64,000 nt of DNA from an uncultured Mollicutes bacterium (GTDB taxonomy: Bacteria; Bacillota_I; Bacilli_A; ML615J-28; CAG-313). The stretch spans positions 4,397 to 68,396 of the forward strand of contig UQBM01000009.1 of NCBI GenBank assembly GCA_900539265.1. The letters are read 5' to 3'. Both the position numbers and the translations under genes were made by a program. Within the stretch, counting starts at the first letter, position 1. Each line of letters opens with the position of its first letter. Under the pieces are notes generated by a model, which saw only the letters and a program-made list of their open reading frames with translations, had not been told where the DNA came from and did not search any database. This document shows positions 1-9,600 of this stretch, one piece after another.

Positions 1-1934
1 ATGTTGTTAAGGATTATGATAAAGCAATTGCCTTATTTAAAGAAGAATTAGAAACTGATTATAGCAATGCAATAGATACATATGAAGATATTACTTTTTC
101 TGATAAAAATGGTACTGTTTATAAAAATTTACTAACTACTGATGTTGAGGCTTTCTTATACAATGAAGGATATTTAGAGTGGAATAAAGAAGAGGCTAAA
201 CTTGTTTCAAGTTTGGTAAATGATCCTACAACTTTAAAAGGATGGACTAAAGAGCAAGCAATTAATACTATTTATGCAGACAAAATTCCTAATGCATTAG
301 AAGAAGTTGTTTTATACTGGAATACATCAGTTAAATTAAATGATTATTTAGTAAATGAAGCGATGGAAGCATATTTTCAAAATGATACAAATAGAGAATT
401 TCCTAATATTTCAGGTATTCAATTTGCTAATAGAACAAGTAGTGTTACTGTTAATAATGTAACTTATAATGTACCAGTTTATAATGCTGATGGTTCTGTA
501 AAAGAAGGAAATGAAGTATTAAGTATTAAAATAAAAGATGTTGATCCTAAAGCTATTTGGAATTTTGCTTTTAGCGTAGCACCTATGTATTATTATTCTG
601 ATGCTGAACATATTGCTAAATTTGATTATGTATCTAATTTTGGTGTTGAATATGCTTCACAAACATTTATGAATGAGGTAGTAAATAGCCCTGCTAAAAT
701 AGGTGTTCCAGTTGGTGCTGGTCCATATGCTGCTAGTAAATCAAGTGGTGGATTGGATAACATTACTGCTGGTGATTTTTATAATTTGGGTATTGTTTAT
801 TATGAAAGAAATCCATATTATATTTTAGGACCAGCTAAAATTAAAAAATTACGTTTACAAGTTGTTTCTTCATCACAAATGTTAAACTCATTATATAATG
901 GTGAAATTGATTTTATAGAACCTAATGCAAAACCAGAAACAATTGATGAACTTGATAGCAAAAAAGAAGATGGATTTGGTAACAAATCAATTCAAACTTC
1001 GGGATATGGATATATTGGTATTAATGCTGGTAAAGTTCCTGATCTTGCAATTAGACAAGTTATTATGCACTCAATTAATACTCAAGAATGCGTAAATTAT
1101 TATAAGACGACTGCTACCGCAATTCATCGTTCAATGTCAATGTCAAGTTGGGCATATCCTAAAGGTGCCACTCCATACTATCCTTATATTGGTGGTGCTG
1201 TTCCTGAAGATTTATCTGTTGTTAATCCTGCTTATGCATCTTATGTAAGATCACTTGGTAAAAAAGCTGGTGATAAACTTACAAGTGCTGAACAAGAAAC
1301 TTTTATAAGAAATCAAATAGAAGGAGCTGGATACACATTAAATGCAAATGGTGTGTATTATAAAGGAAATCATATTTTAAAATACACCTTTACAATTGCA
1401 GGTGATGAAACAGACCATCCTGCTTGGCAAGCTTTATTTCATGCAAGTGAAATTTTAAATAAAGTTGGCTTTCAAATTAATGTTTCACCAGACCCACAAG
1501 CTTTAACAAAACTTGCAAGTGGTGACTTAACAGTTTGGGCAGCTGCTTGGGGATCTACAATTGATCCTGATATGTATCAAGTTTATCACAAAGATTCTAA
1601 TGCAACTTCTGTGCTTAATTGGGGTTATAAACAAATTCTTTTAAACACTGGTGGAAAGTATGATACTGAAGTAGCATTAATTAATAGATTATCAGATTTA
1701 ATTGATGCAGGTCGTAAGACAAATAATCAAGATGAGCGTGCAGCAATTTATTCGCAAGCACTTGATATTGTTATGCAACTTGCAATTGAACTTCCTACAT
1801 ATCAACGTAATGACTTATTCGCATATAATACTAATAAAATTGATGTGAATTCACTTACTCCAAATGCAGACCTTTCACCATATAAAGGTTTAACGAGTGA
1901 CTTACATTTAGTATCGTTAGTCGAAGAAAAATAA
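1..1934 (+). CDS. oppA: Oligopeptide ABC transporter substrate-binding protein (5' truncated)
   Basis: The reading frame is open from base 3 with no start before the window edge, so the N-terminus and signal peptide lie outside; the TTG at 213 is internal. About 643 residues are visible. The sequence is of the solute-binding family 5 type (extracellular peptide receptor anchored to the membrane). Family-like stretches include the NGEIDFIEPNAKPETIDEL region, the block with IRQVIMHSINTQECVNYYKT and the late WAAAWGSTIDPDMYQVYHKDS segment. It lies directly upstream of four genes for the permeases and ATPases of the same transporter, which supports a peptide-binding role. Which peptides it binds cannot be read from the sequence. 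It ends with TAA and is followed by a stem-loop that probably lowers expression of the downstream transporter genes. Confidence 0.9.
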   Translation, partial: VVKDYDKAIALFKEELETDYSNAIDTYEDITFSDKNGTVYKNLLTTDVEAFLYNEGYLEWNKEEAKLVSSLVNDPTTLKGWTKEQAINTIYADKIPNALEEVVLYWNTSVKLNDYLVNEAMEAYFQNDTNREFPNISGIQFANRTSSVTVNNVTYNVPVYNADGSVKEGNEVLSIKIKDVDPKAIWNFAFSVAPMYYYSDAEHIAKFDYVSNFGVEYASQTFMNEVVNSPAKIGVPVGAGPYAASKSSGGLDNITAGDFYNLGIVYYERNPYYILGPAKIKKLRLQVVSSSQMLNSLYNGEIDFIEPNAKPETIDELDSKKEDGFGNKSIQTSGYGYIGINAGKVPDLAIRQVIMHSINTQECVNYYKTTATAIHRSMSMSSWAYPKGATPYYPYIGGAVPEDLSVVNPAYASYVRSLGKKAGDKLTSAEQETFIRNQIEGAGYTLNANGVYYKGNHILKYTFTIAGDETDHPAWQALFHASEILNKVGFQINVSPDPQALTKLASGDLTVWAAAWGSTIDPDMYQVYHKDSNATSVLNWGYKQILLNTGGKYDTEVALINRLSDLIDAGRKTNNQDERAAIYSQALDIVMQLAIELPTYQRNDLFAYNTNKIDVNSLTPNADLSPYKGLTSDLHLVSLVEEK

Positions 1935-1950
1935 GAAGAAGACATTAAGG

Positions 1951-2023
1951 AAAGGAGGAATGTGCTCAATTTATTAGTTATATAAATTATATAACTTTAT
2001 AGATGGGTGCATTCCCTCTTTTT
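1951..2023 (+). terminator. Long stem-loop with U-tract between oppA and oppB
   Basis: The left arm at about 1951-1967 pairs with 2005-2022 with one bulged C and some G-T pairs, and the right arm runs into a T-rich end. Inside it sits a second near-perfect palindrome at 1976-1996 (ten base pairs around one central A). Placed between a binding-protein gene and its permease genes, it is best read as a partial terminator or processing stem that keeps the binding protein in excess. Read-through is inferred because oppB has no obvious promoter of its own. Confidence 0.6.
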
Positions 2024-2041
2024 ATAAACAAGGAGATATAA

Positions 2042-3049
2042 ATGATAAAATATATAATAAAACGTTTATTGATATCTGTACTTGTATTATTTGGTGTTTC
2101 AATTATCATTTATACAATGGTAAGATTAATGCCTAATAATTATGTTGATATAAAGTATGCTCCTCAATTACAATTGGGAGCAATTAACCAAGAAGATATT
2201 GATAGATTTAAAGAATTATACGGAATTGGAGATAATTCATTTGCGGGTCTTATTACTGGGTATACCAAATGGCTTGCTAATTTATGTAAAGGAGATTTAG
2301 GAATTTCTTTTAAATACAGTAAACCAGTAGCTACAGTTATTAGCGAAAATATGTGGATTTCATTTGCGATTGCAGTTATTGCAACAATTCTTCAATTCCT
2401 AATTGCAATTCCATTAGGAATTTCGAGTGCTACTCATCAATATTCAGTAAGAGATTATATGGTAACAATTTTTACAATGATTGGAATATCATTGCCTACA
2501 TATTTTTTTGCAGCAATTGTAATAAAGATATTTTCGGTAAATTTAGGGTGGTTTCCGTCTAATGGTTTAATTTATGCTTCCGCAAACTATGAAGATAATT
2601 TTATTGGAGCTCTTACTAAATTTGGTGATATTGCTCATCATTTAGTTTTACCAATTTCTGTTAGCGTAATTTTATCACTTGGTGGACTAATGAGATATAC
2701 AAGAACTAATACTCTTGAGGTATTAAATGCTGATTATATTAGAACAGCTCGTGCTAAAGGTTTGTCAGAAAAGAAAGTAATTTATAAACATGCTTTTAGA
2801 AATACAATGATACCGCTAGCAACCTTGCTTGCGGGAATTTTACCATCGTTATTTGGTGGTATGATGATTACGGAACAAGTATTTGGTATTGATGGAATTG
2901 GACGGCTTGCTTATCAAGCATTAAGAGAGGGTGATATTCCTTTTGTAATGGGATATAATATGTTCCTAGCCATCTTAACCGTTATAGGAACTTTGTTTTC
3001 TGATATTATGTATTCCATTGTAGACCCTCGTGTAAAATTAGGTAAATAG
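2042..3049 (+). CDS. oppB: Oligopeptide ABC transporter permease OppB
   Basis: 335 residues, the usual length for OppB/DppB. This is an inner-membrane permease with about six transmembrane helices; the first is at residues 9-29, followed by an extracytoplasmic stretch to about 100 as is typical for the family. The EAA loop that contacts the ATPases is visible around residues 230-258 (DYIRTARAKGLSEKKVIYKHAFRN). It begins at ATG with AAGGAG upstream and is followed after 7 bases by oppC. It forms the membrane pore with OppC and is driven by OppD and OppF. Confidence 0.93.
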   Translation: MIKYIIKRLLISVLVLFGVSIIIYTMVRLMPNNYVDIKYAPQLQLGAINQEDIDRFKELYGIGDNSFAGLITGYTKWLANLCKGDLGISFKYSKPVATVISENMWISFAIAVIATILQFLIAIPLGISSATHQYSVRDYMVTIFTMIGISLPTYFFAAIVIKIFSVNLGWFPSNGLIYASANYEDNFIGALTKFGDIAHHLVLPISVSVILSLGGLMRYTRTNTLEVLNADYIRTARAKGLSEKKVIYKHAFRNTMIPLATLLAGILPSLFGGMMITEQVFGIDGIGRLAYQALREGDIPFVMGYNMFLAILTVIGTLFSDIMYSIVDPRVKLGK

Positions 3050-3056
3050 GTGACTT

Positions 3057-4109
3057 ATGAATAAAATAAAAGAAATTAAACAAGAAACTATTAACCAAGA
3101 AGAAAATACATCAGAAATTATACCTGAACAAACATATAAAGAAATGAGTCCATTAAGACTAGTTTTAAGAAGATTTTTTCGTTCAAAATTATCTTTAGTT
3201 GGAATTATTTTAATCGTTGCTCTATTTTTATTTTCCTTTTTAGGGCCAGTTGTGTATCAAAAATGGGGAGAAGAAACTGTTGATAGGACCCAAAAAATTC
3301 AAAAAATTGAGACTACTCATACTTTTACTGATGAAAATGGCAATAAAATAACAGTCATTCAAGTATTAGAACATATCAATGAGATTAATGATTATGATAA
3401 TCCTAGCAAAGAACATTTATTAGGAACCGATGATAAAGGGATGGATATCTTTGTAAGGCTAATGTATGGCGGAAGAATTTCTTTAACAATTGGTTTTATT
3501 GTTGTTATTTTAGAAACTTTAATTGGTATATTATTAGGTGGATTAGCAGGATATTTTGGTGGATGGGTTGATCAATTAATTATGAGAATTGTTGATATTT
3601 TTAATTGTATTCCTACATTACCGATTCTCTTAATCGCTTCTGCAATGATTGAATCATGGGAACTTGATCCAGATAAAGATATTTACATTTTAATGGTTAT
3701 TATAACAATCTTTGGTTGGAGTGGAGTAGCACGAATGGTTAGAGGTCAAATTCTATCATTACGTGAACAAGAATATATTACAGCAACTGAAGTTATGGGG
3801 CTCCCTATTTGGCGTAAAATATTTAAACATTTAATTCCTAACGTTATGCCTCAATTAATAGTTAGTATGACTCTTGGTCTTGGTAGTGTTATCTTATATG
3901 AATCTACTCTTAGTTATTTAGGTTTGGGTGTTCAACTGCCAAAAGCAGCATGGGGTACAATGATTTCTACCGCAAACGATCCTCAAATATTAAATTATCA
4001 TATGAATATGTGGTTACCAGCTGGTATTATGATTGTAATTGCGGTATTAGGCTTTAACTTTATTGGTGATGGACTTCGTGATGCTATGGATCCCAAAGCT
4101 AAGAAATAG
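3057..4109 (+). CDS. oppC: Oligopeptide ABC transporter permease OppC
   Basis: 350 residues. An N-terminal cytoplasmic tail of about 45 residues precedes the first membrane helix, followed by an extracytoplasmic segment to about residue 135 and five more helices. The EAA coupling loop is at about residues 240-270 (EQEYITATEVMGLPIWRKIF). The polar N-terminal tail rich in Glu and Lys is somewhat longer than usual. It begins at ATG with AGGTG ending four bases before, the same arrangement as oppD, and is the partner of OppB in the peptide importer. Confidence 0.92.
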   Translation: MNKIKEIKQETINQEENTSEIIPEQTYKEMSPLRLVLRRFFRSKLSLVGIILIVALFLFSFLGPVVYQKWGEETVDRTQKIQKIETTHTFTDENGNKITVIQVLEHINEINDYDNPSKEHLLGTDDKGMDIFVRLMYGGRISLTIGFIVVILETLIGILLGGLAGYFGGWVDQLIMRIVDIFNCIPTLPILLIASAMIESWELDPDKDIYILMVIITIFGWSGVARMVRGQILSLREQEYITATEVMGLPIWRKIFKHLIPNVMPQLIVSMTLGLGSVILYESTLSYLGLGVQLPKAAWGTMISTANDPQILNYHMNMWLPAGIMIVIAVLGFNFIGDGLRDAMDPKAKK

Positions 4110-4118
4110 GTGAAAGAT

Positions 4119-5294
4119 ATGGAGAAAAAAACTAAAAAAACTTCAAATTATATTTCTATTAAAGAAAGTAGAGCAATTATCAAATATAACATTAAAAAGA
4201 TGAAATATTATGAAAATTTAAAACGCCAAAAACGTGATGAATCTGAATATATAACTAGTATGAAAGATCCTAATAATATTATTGAAATTGATAATTTAAA
4301 AACATGTTTTTTTACTGATAATGGAACAGTTATGTCAGTTAATGGTGTTTCGTTTTCCATTCCTAAAAATAAAATTGTAGGTGTTGTTGGAGAATCGGGT
4401 TGTGGTAAAAGTGTAACTTCGCTTTCTATAATGCAACTAGTTCAATCTCCACAAGGACAAATTGTTGATGGACAAATTAAATTTAATTATGAAGAATTAG
4501 GTTACTATGAAGATGGAACTAAAAAAGCTTATGATATTACAAAAATGCCACTTAAAGAAATTCATAAAATTAGAGGTAAAGATATTACAATGATTTTTCA
4601 AGAACCGATGACTAGTTTAAATCCTGTATTTACCATAGGTTATCAACTTGATGAAGTTAGTTTCATTCATAACAAAGAAATTTCAAAAGAAAAGGCTAAG
4701 CAACATAGTATTGATATGTTAAATAAGGTTGGAATCTCAATGCCAGAACATGTTTATGATTCTTATCCTCATGAGTTATCAGGAGGTATGAGGCAGCGGG
4801 TTATGATTGCAATGGCATTAGCTGGAAATCCTAAACTAATTATTGCTGATGAACCTACAACAGCATTAGATGTTACAATTCAAGCTCAAATTTTGGAATT
4901 ATTAAAAGATTTACAAAAAGAACAAGGTTGCTCAATAATGCTGATTACTCATGATTTGGGTGTAATTGCGGAAATGGCTGATGAAGTTGTAGTAATGTAT
5001 GCTGGTCGCGTTATTGAAAAAGGTACTTCTAAAGAAATTTTCCATAATCCAATGCATCCGTATACCATTGGTTTACAAAAAAGCAAGCCGTTAATTACTT
5101 CTAATTCAAATGAGCCACTTTATTCAATTCCTGGTCAAGTACCAAGTTTAATTAATTTACCGAATAGTTGTTATTTTAAGAATCGTTGTAATAAATGTAT
5201 TAACAAATGTAATGGTGAATATCCAAAATTGATTAAAATAACTGATAGTCACTATGTAGCTTGTTATTTGTATGAACAAAAGGAGGAAAATTAA
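4119..5294 (+). CDS. oppD: Oligopeptide ABC transporter ATP-binding protein OppD
   Basis: About 391 residues. The ABC core has Walker A GESGCGKS, a Q-loop (FQEP), signature LSGGMRQR, Walker B IIADEP and an H-loop (LITHD). The C-terminal oligopeptide-transporter extension carries the family's cysteine cluster (FKNRCNKCINKCNGEYPK). An unusual, very basic N-terminal extension of about 55 residues precedes the ATPase fold. I chose ATG at 4119, which has AGGTG six bases upstream; a GTG at 4110 abutting the oppC stop is a weaker alternative because the ribosome-binding site would overlap it. It powers the OppBC pore together with OppF. Confidence 0.92.
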   Translation: MEKKTKKTSNYISIKESRAIIKYNIKKMKYYENLKRQKRDESEYITSMKDPNNIIEIDNLKTCFFTDNGTVMSVNGVSFSIPKNKIVGVVGESGCGKSVTSLSIMQLVQSPQGQIVDGQIKFNYEELGYYEDGTKKAYDITKMPLKEIHKIRGKDITMIFQEPMTSLNPVFTIGYQLDEVSFIHNKEISKEKAKQHSIDMLNKVGISMPEHVYDSYPHELSGGMRQRVMIAMALAGNPKLIIADEPTTALDVTIQAQILELLKDLQKEQGCSIMLITHDLGVIAEMADEVVVMYAGRVIEKGTSKEIFHNPMHPYTIGLQKSKPLITSNSNEPLYSIPGQVPSLINLPNSCYFKNRCNKCINKCNGEYPKLIKITDSHYVACYLYEQKEEN

Positions 5295-6377
5295 GTGGAT
5301 AAAATTACAGAATTTATCTTAGAAGTTAATAATTTAAAAAAATATTTTCCTTTAGATAAAAATTTATTTGGTAAACCTGCTAGATATTTAAAAGCTGTTG
5401 ATAATGTTAGTTTTAAATTGAAAAAAGGAACTACCATTGGGGTAGTCGGCGAATCTGGTTGTGGTAAAACAACCCTTGGTAGAACAATTTTAAAATTATA
5501 TAATCCTGATGGTGGTGAGATTTTCTTTAATGGTGATGAATTAACCAATTTAACAAAATCCCAAATGCAGAAATATCGTACAAAAATTCAATTAATTTTT
5601 CAAGATCCATATTCAAGTTTACCACCAAGAATGACAGTTGGAAATATTATTTCTGAAGCGGTAAAGGTTCATAAAATTGTTCCAAAAGATAAAGTAGCAA
5701 TGTATGTTCAAGAAATAATGAAAAAATGTGGATTACCACCACAATATTATGATCGATATCCCCATGAATTTTCAGGTGGACAACGTCAACGAATTTGTAT
5801 TGCTAGAGCATTAGCTGTAAAGCCAGAATTAGTTATTTGTGATGAACCAGTTAGTGCTTTAGATGTGTCAATACAGGCTCAAATAATTAATCTATTAAAA
5901 GAATTACAAAATAGTATGGGACTTACTTATGTATTTATATCTCATGATTTGTCAGTAGTTAAATATATCACCGATCAAGTAATGGTAATGTATTTGGGAA
6001 ATGTAATGGAATTAGGTGAAACTGATGAAATATTTGATCATCCTCTTCATCCGTATACACAAGCGTTATTTTCAGCAGTACCAGTACCTGATCCAGATAT
6101 AAAAATGAAAAGAATTATTTTAAGTGGAGATATTCCTTCGCCTGCCAACCCTCCTAAGGGGTGTAAATTTCATACTAGATGTTCTAAATGTATGAAAGTT
6201 TGTAAATATAATGAACCAAAATACGTTGAAGCAACTAAAAATCACTTTGTCTCATGTCATTTATATGATCAAGAGATAATGAATAATTTAAGTTTTTATG
6301 ATAAGGAATATGATGAAATGATGGCAAAGGAAGCCGAAATGAAAGAAAAAGATAATAAAGATAATGAAAAAAAATAA
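5295..6377 (+). CDS. oppF: Oligopeptide ABC transporter ATP-binding protein OppF
   Basis: 360 residues starting at GTG, with AGGAGG eight bases upstream and no gap after the oppD stop. Walker A is GESGCGKT, signature FSGGQRQR, Walker B VICDEPVSALD and H-loop FISHDLS. The C-terminal cysteine cluster FHTRCSKCMKVC is the family's extension. Beyond it lies an unusual 35-residue acidic and lysine-rich tail predicted to be helical. It is the second ATPase of the peptide importer. The last 14 bases overlap the next small gene. Confidence 0.93.
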   Translation: MDKITEFILEVNNLKKYFPLDKNLFGKPARYLKAVDNVSFKLKKGTTIGVVGESGCGKTTLGRTILKLYNPDGGEIFFNGDELTNLTKSQMQKYRTKIQLIFQDPYSSLPPRMTVGNIISEAVKVHKIVPKDKVAMYVQEIMKKCGLPPQYYDRYPHEFSGGQRQRICIARALAVKPELVICDEPVSALDVSIQAQIINLLKELQNSMGLTYVFISHDLSVVKYITDQVMVMYLGNVMELGETDEIFDHPLHPYTQALFSAVPVPDPDIKMKRIILSGDIPSPANPPKGCKFHTRCSKCMKVCKYNEPKYVEATKNHFVSCHLYDQEIMNNLSFYDKEYDEMMAKEAEMKEKDNKDNEKK

Positions 6378-6588
6378 AAAAGAAAAATTTGTTGATGATG
6401 GAAGAACTATCTATAATATGGATGTAGATGGTCTACCCAATAGACGAAACAAGAATAAAATATATGTAACAAAAGAAGAAAAAAAGTTGATAATTAAGAC
6501 AGCTTTAAAACATTATATACCAATTTTATTTGGAGTAATTGTATGTTTCTTTTTAGCAATGTTACTTATAAAATTATGGCTTGGATAA
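6364..6588 (+). CDS. Small basic membrane protein, unknown function
   Basis: 74 residues: a very basic N-terminal half followed by one hydrophobic helix at about residues 52-72 and a short tail, which suggests a small single-span membrane protein with its N-terminus in the cytosol. The ATG at 6364 overlaps the oppF end and has no clear ribosome-binding site, so translation is probably coupled; ATG at 6418 is an alternative start. I do not recognise the family. Its place between the peptide transporter and the giant protease suggests an accessory membrane role, which is inference. Confidence 0.6.
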   Translation: MKKNKKEKFVDDGRTIYNMDVDGLPNRRNKNKIYVTKEEKKLIIKTALKHYIPILFGVIVCFFLAMLLIKLWLG

Positions 6589-6605
6589 TATAACAGGAGG
6601 AAAAA

Positions 6606-9600
6606 ATGAAGAAAAAAATAATATCTTTCTTTGTGATTGTCTTTTTGTTGATTGCTTGTGTTTCATGTGAGAAAAAAAATCAAGGTATCGTAGATGGTGT
6701 TATTGATTTTAATAATCCTCAAAATTTACAAATCTTACGTAGCGATTTGAAATTAACACAAGAACAAGTAATGTCAAAAATTAAAGCAGATAACATAAAG
6801 AAGAATAATGGATATGTTGATAATGATGAAATTGTTACTTTAATTAAGTTAGAAGATGAAGCTTTAATTGATTCGTATATTAATAAATATTCAGATAAAT
6901 CCGATTCAGTTGCTGAATTTGCAACATCAAATATAGGAAAAAATAAAACGCTTAGAATAAAACAAAAACAAGAAGCGTTGATAAACGAACTAAAAGCAAA
7001 AGATTTAATTCTTAGTGTTGAATATCAATATACAACAATTATTAATGCGATTGCGGTTAAAGTTACGTATAAGAATTTTAAAAAATTAGCAAAATTAGAA
7101 AATGTGGAAGCGGCATATCTTACTGATACTTATAATTTACCACAATCAGTTGATGTTGAAACTTCAGCAGTTGAAAATATTGTTGATGTATATCCAACGG
7201 GAATCTTTAACTCTAGTAGTGTTAAGTTCACAGGTGAAGGAACTGCTGTTGCTATTTTGGACTCAGGATTTGATTGTAGCCATAGTGTTTTTTCTAAACA
7301 ACCAAGTGTTCAAATGATTACAGATAAAGATATTTCAGCAATTTTAAATCAAACGAAAGCAGCAACTTTATCAAGTGGTTTAGAGTTATCAGATGTTTAC
7401 TATAGTAGAAAAATTCCTTTTGTATATGATTATGCAGATAAAGATCATGATGTATTCCCATATGATTCAGAACATGGCACTCATGTTGCGGGAATCATTG
7501 GTGGTTCTGATGATACAATTACTGGGGTTGCTGTTAATACCCAACTAGTATTACAAAAAGTATTCCCTGATTTAGATGATGGTGCTGCTACTGAAGATAT
7601 TTTAGCAGCTTTAGAAGATGCGGTTTTACTCGGTGTTGATGCAATTAATATGTCACTTGGCTCTTCTTGTGGTTTTAGTAGAGAATATGATAATGATGCA
7701 ATTAATGAAATATATGATAAAATTAATGAAAGTGGCATAAGTTTAATAACTGCCGCTAGTAATAGTTATAGTTCTGCTTTTGGTGGAGAACAAGGGAATA
7801 CCAATATGGTTACTAATCCTGATTCAGGTACTGTTGGTTCACCATCAACTTATTATGCAGCTTTATCAGTAGCTTCAATTAGTGGTACTAAAAGTAAATA
7901 TATTATTGGAAATGATTCACAAATCTTTTTCTTTAAAGAATCAAATGATATTAATGGTAATGAAAATGATTTCTTTAAAGAAATTGGGTTAAAAGAAGGA
8001 GAAACCAAAACTTTTGAATATGTTACAGTTCCTGGCGTTGGTTTACAAGTAAATTATAGTACTTTAGGTGATTTGACTGGGAAAATTGCTTTAGTAAGAC
8101 GTGGAGATAATACCTTTGAAGAAAAGGCTCAAAATGCTAAAAATGCAGGAGCTTTAGCTTGTATCATCTATAATAATGTTGAAGGTGATATTTCGATGTC
8201 AATGGGTAAAAGTGACCATATACCAACTATCTCAATTTCAAAAGATGATGGAGTAAAATTAGCTAGTAAAGACAAAGGCACTTTGACAATTAGTTATAAT
8301 TATCAAGCAGGACCATTTATGTCTGATTTCTCTAGTTGGGGTCCTACACCATCTTTAGAATTAAAGCCAGAAATTACTGCTCATGGTGGAAATATATTAT
8401 CATCAGTTCCTGGTGGTGGTTATGATCAAATTAGCGGTACTTCAATGGCTGCACCTAATCTTTGTGGTATTGTGGTTTTAATTAGACAATATTTAAAAGA
8501 ACAATATCCATCTTATACTGCTAAAGAAATATCAGTTTTAACTAATCAATTATTGATGTCTACTGCGACTATTATTAAAAACGAAGAGGGAAATCCTTAT
8601 TCTCCTAGAAAACAAGGAGCTGGTCTTGCTAGTTTATATAATGCGGTAAACACAAAAGCCTATATTACTGTAGATGGTAGCGATCGTACAAAACTTGAAT
8701 TATTTGATGATCCTAAAAGAACTGGTGAATATACAATGGAATTTAATGTTGTAAATTTATCAAATACAACTGTTAGTTATAATTTAGATTTAATAGGGAT
8801 GACCGAAAGCGTTTCATCATCCGATTCCAAGCATGTTGCTGAAATGTCGCAGATTTTAAATGGAAATGTAAATTTTGAAGTAATTAGTGGTGGAACATTA
8901 AATGATAAAACTTTAAAAGTTGAAGCAAATCAGACTGCAAAGATAAAAGTACAATATAGTTTAACTACTGAAGATAAAAAACTTATTGATTCATTATTTC
9001 CATATGGAATGTTTGTTGAGGGGTTTGTTAAATTGGTAGCAACTGATAGTAATGAAATTGATTTAAATGTACCTTTCCTTGCCTTTTATGGTGACTGGAC
9101 AGAAGCACCAATGTTTGATAAAACGTATTATGAAGTAGAAAAAGAAGCAAATGATCCATCTATAGATGAAGAAGATAAATTAAAAGCTGACTATTATGCT
9201 ACTACTCCATATGGTTCATATTTTTATAACTACATTATTCCGCTAGGAACTTATTTGTATGATATTGATACAACTAAATATGATAATATCAGTGCATCGG
9301 ATGATAAAATTGCTATTTCTAATATTCTTGGTACAATTGATGGCATATCTTCTGTATATGGTGGATTATTAAGATGTGCAAAAGAAATGCGTTACACTAT
9401 TGTCGATAAATTAACAGGTGAAGTGGTTTGGGAAAATATTGATTATAATGCCAATAAAGCTTATTCACTAGGTGGCTCGCCAATTCCGTATTATGATTTT
9501 TTAGATATAAGTTCATATCAATTAGGTTTAGTTAATAATCGTCAGTATGAGTTTAAAATGGAGGCTTTATTAGATTATAAAGATGGTGGAGTTAATACTA

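Noticed and set aside
213..1934. oppA starting at TTG 213
   Set aside because: The frame is open and protein-like back to base 3 and no signal peptide occurs at 213, so the gene is simply cut by the edge.
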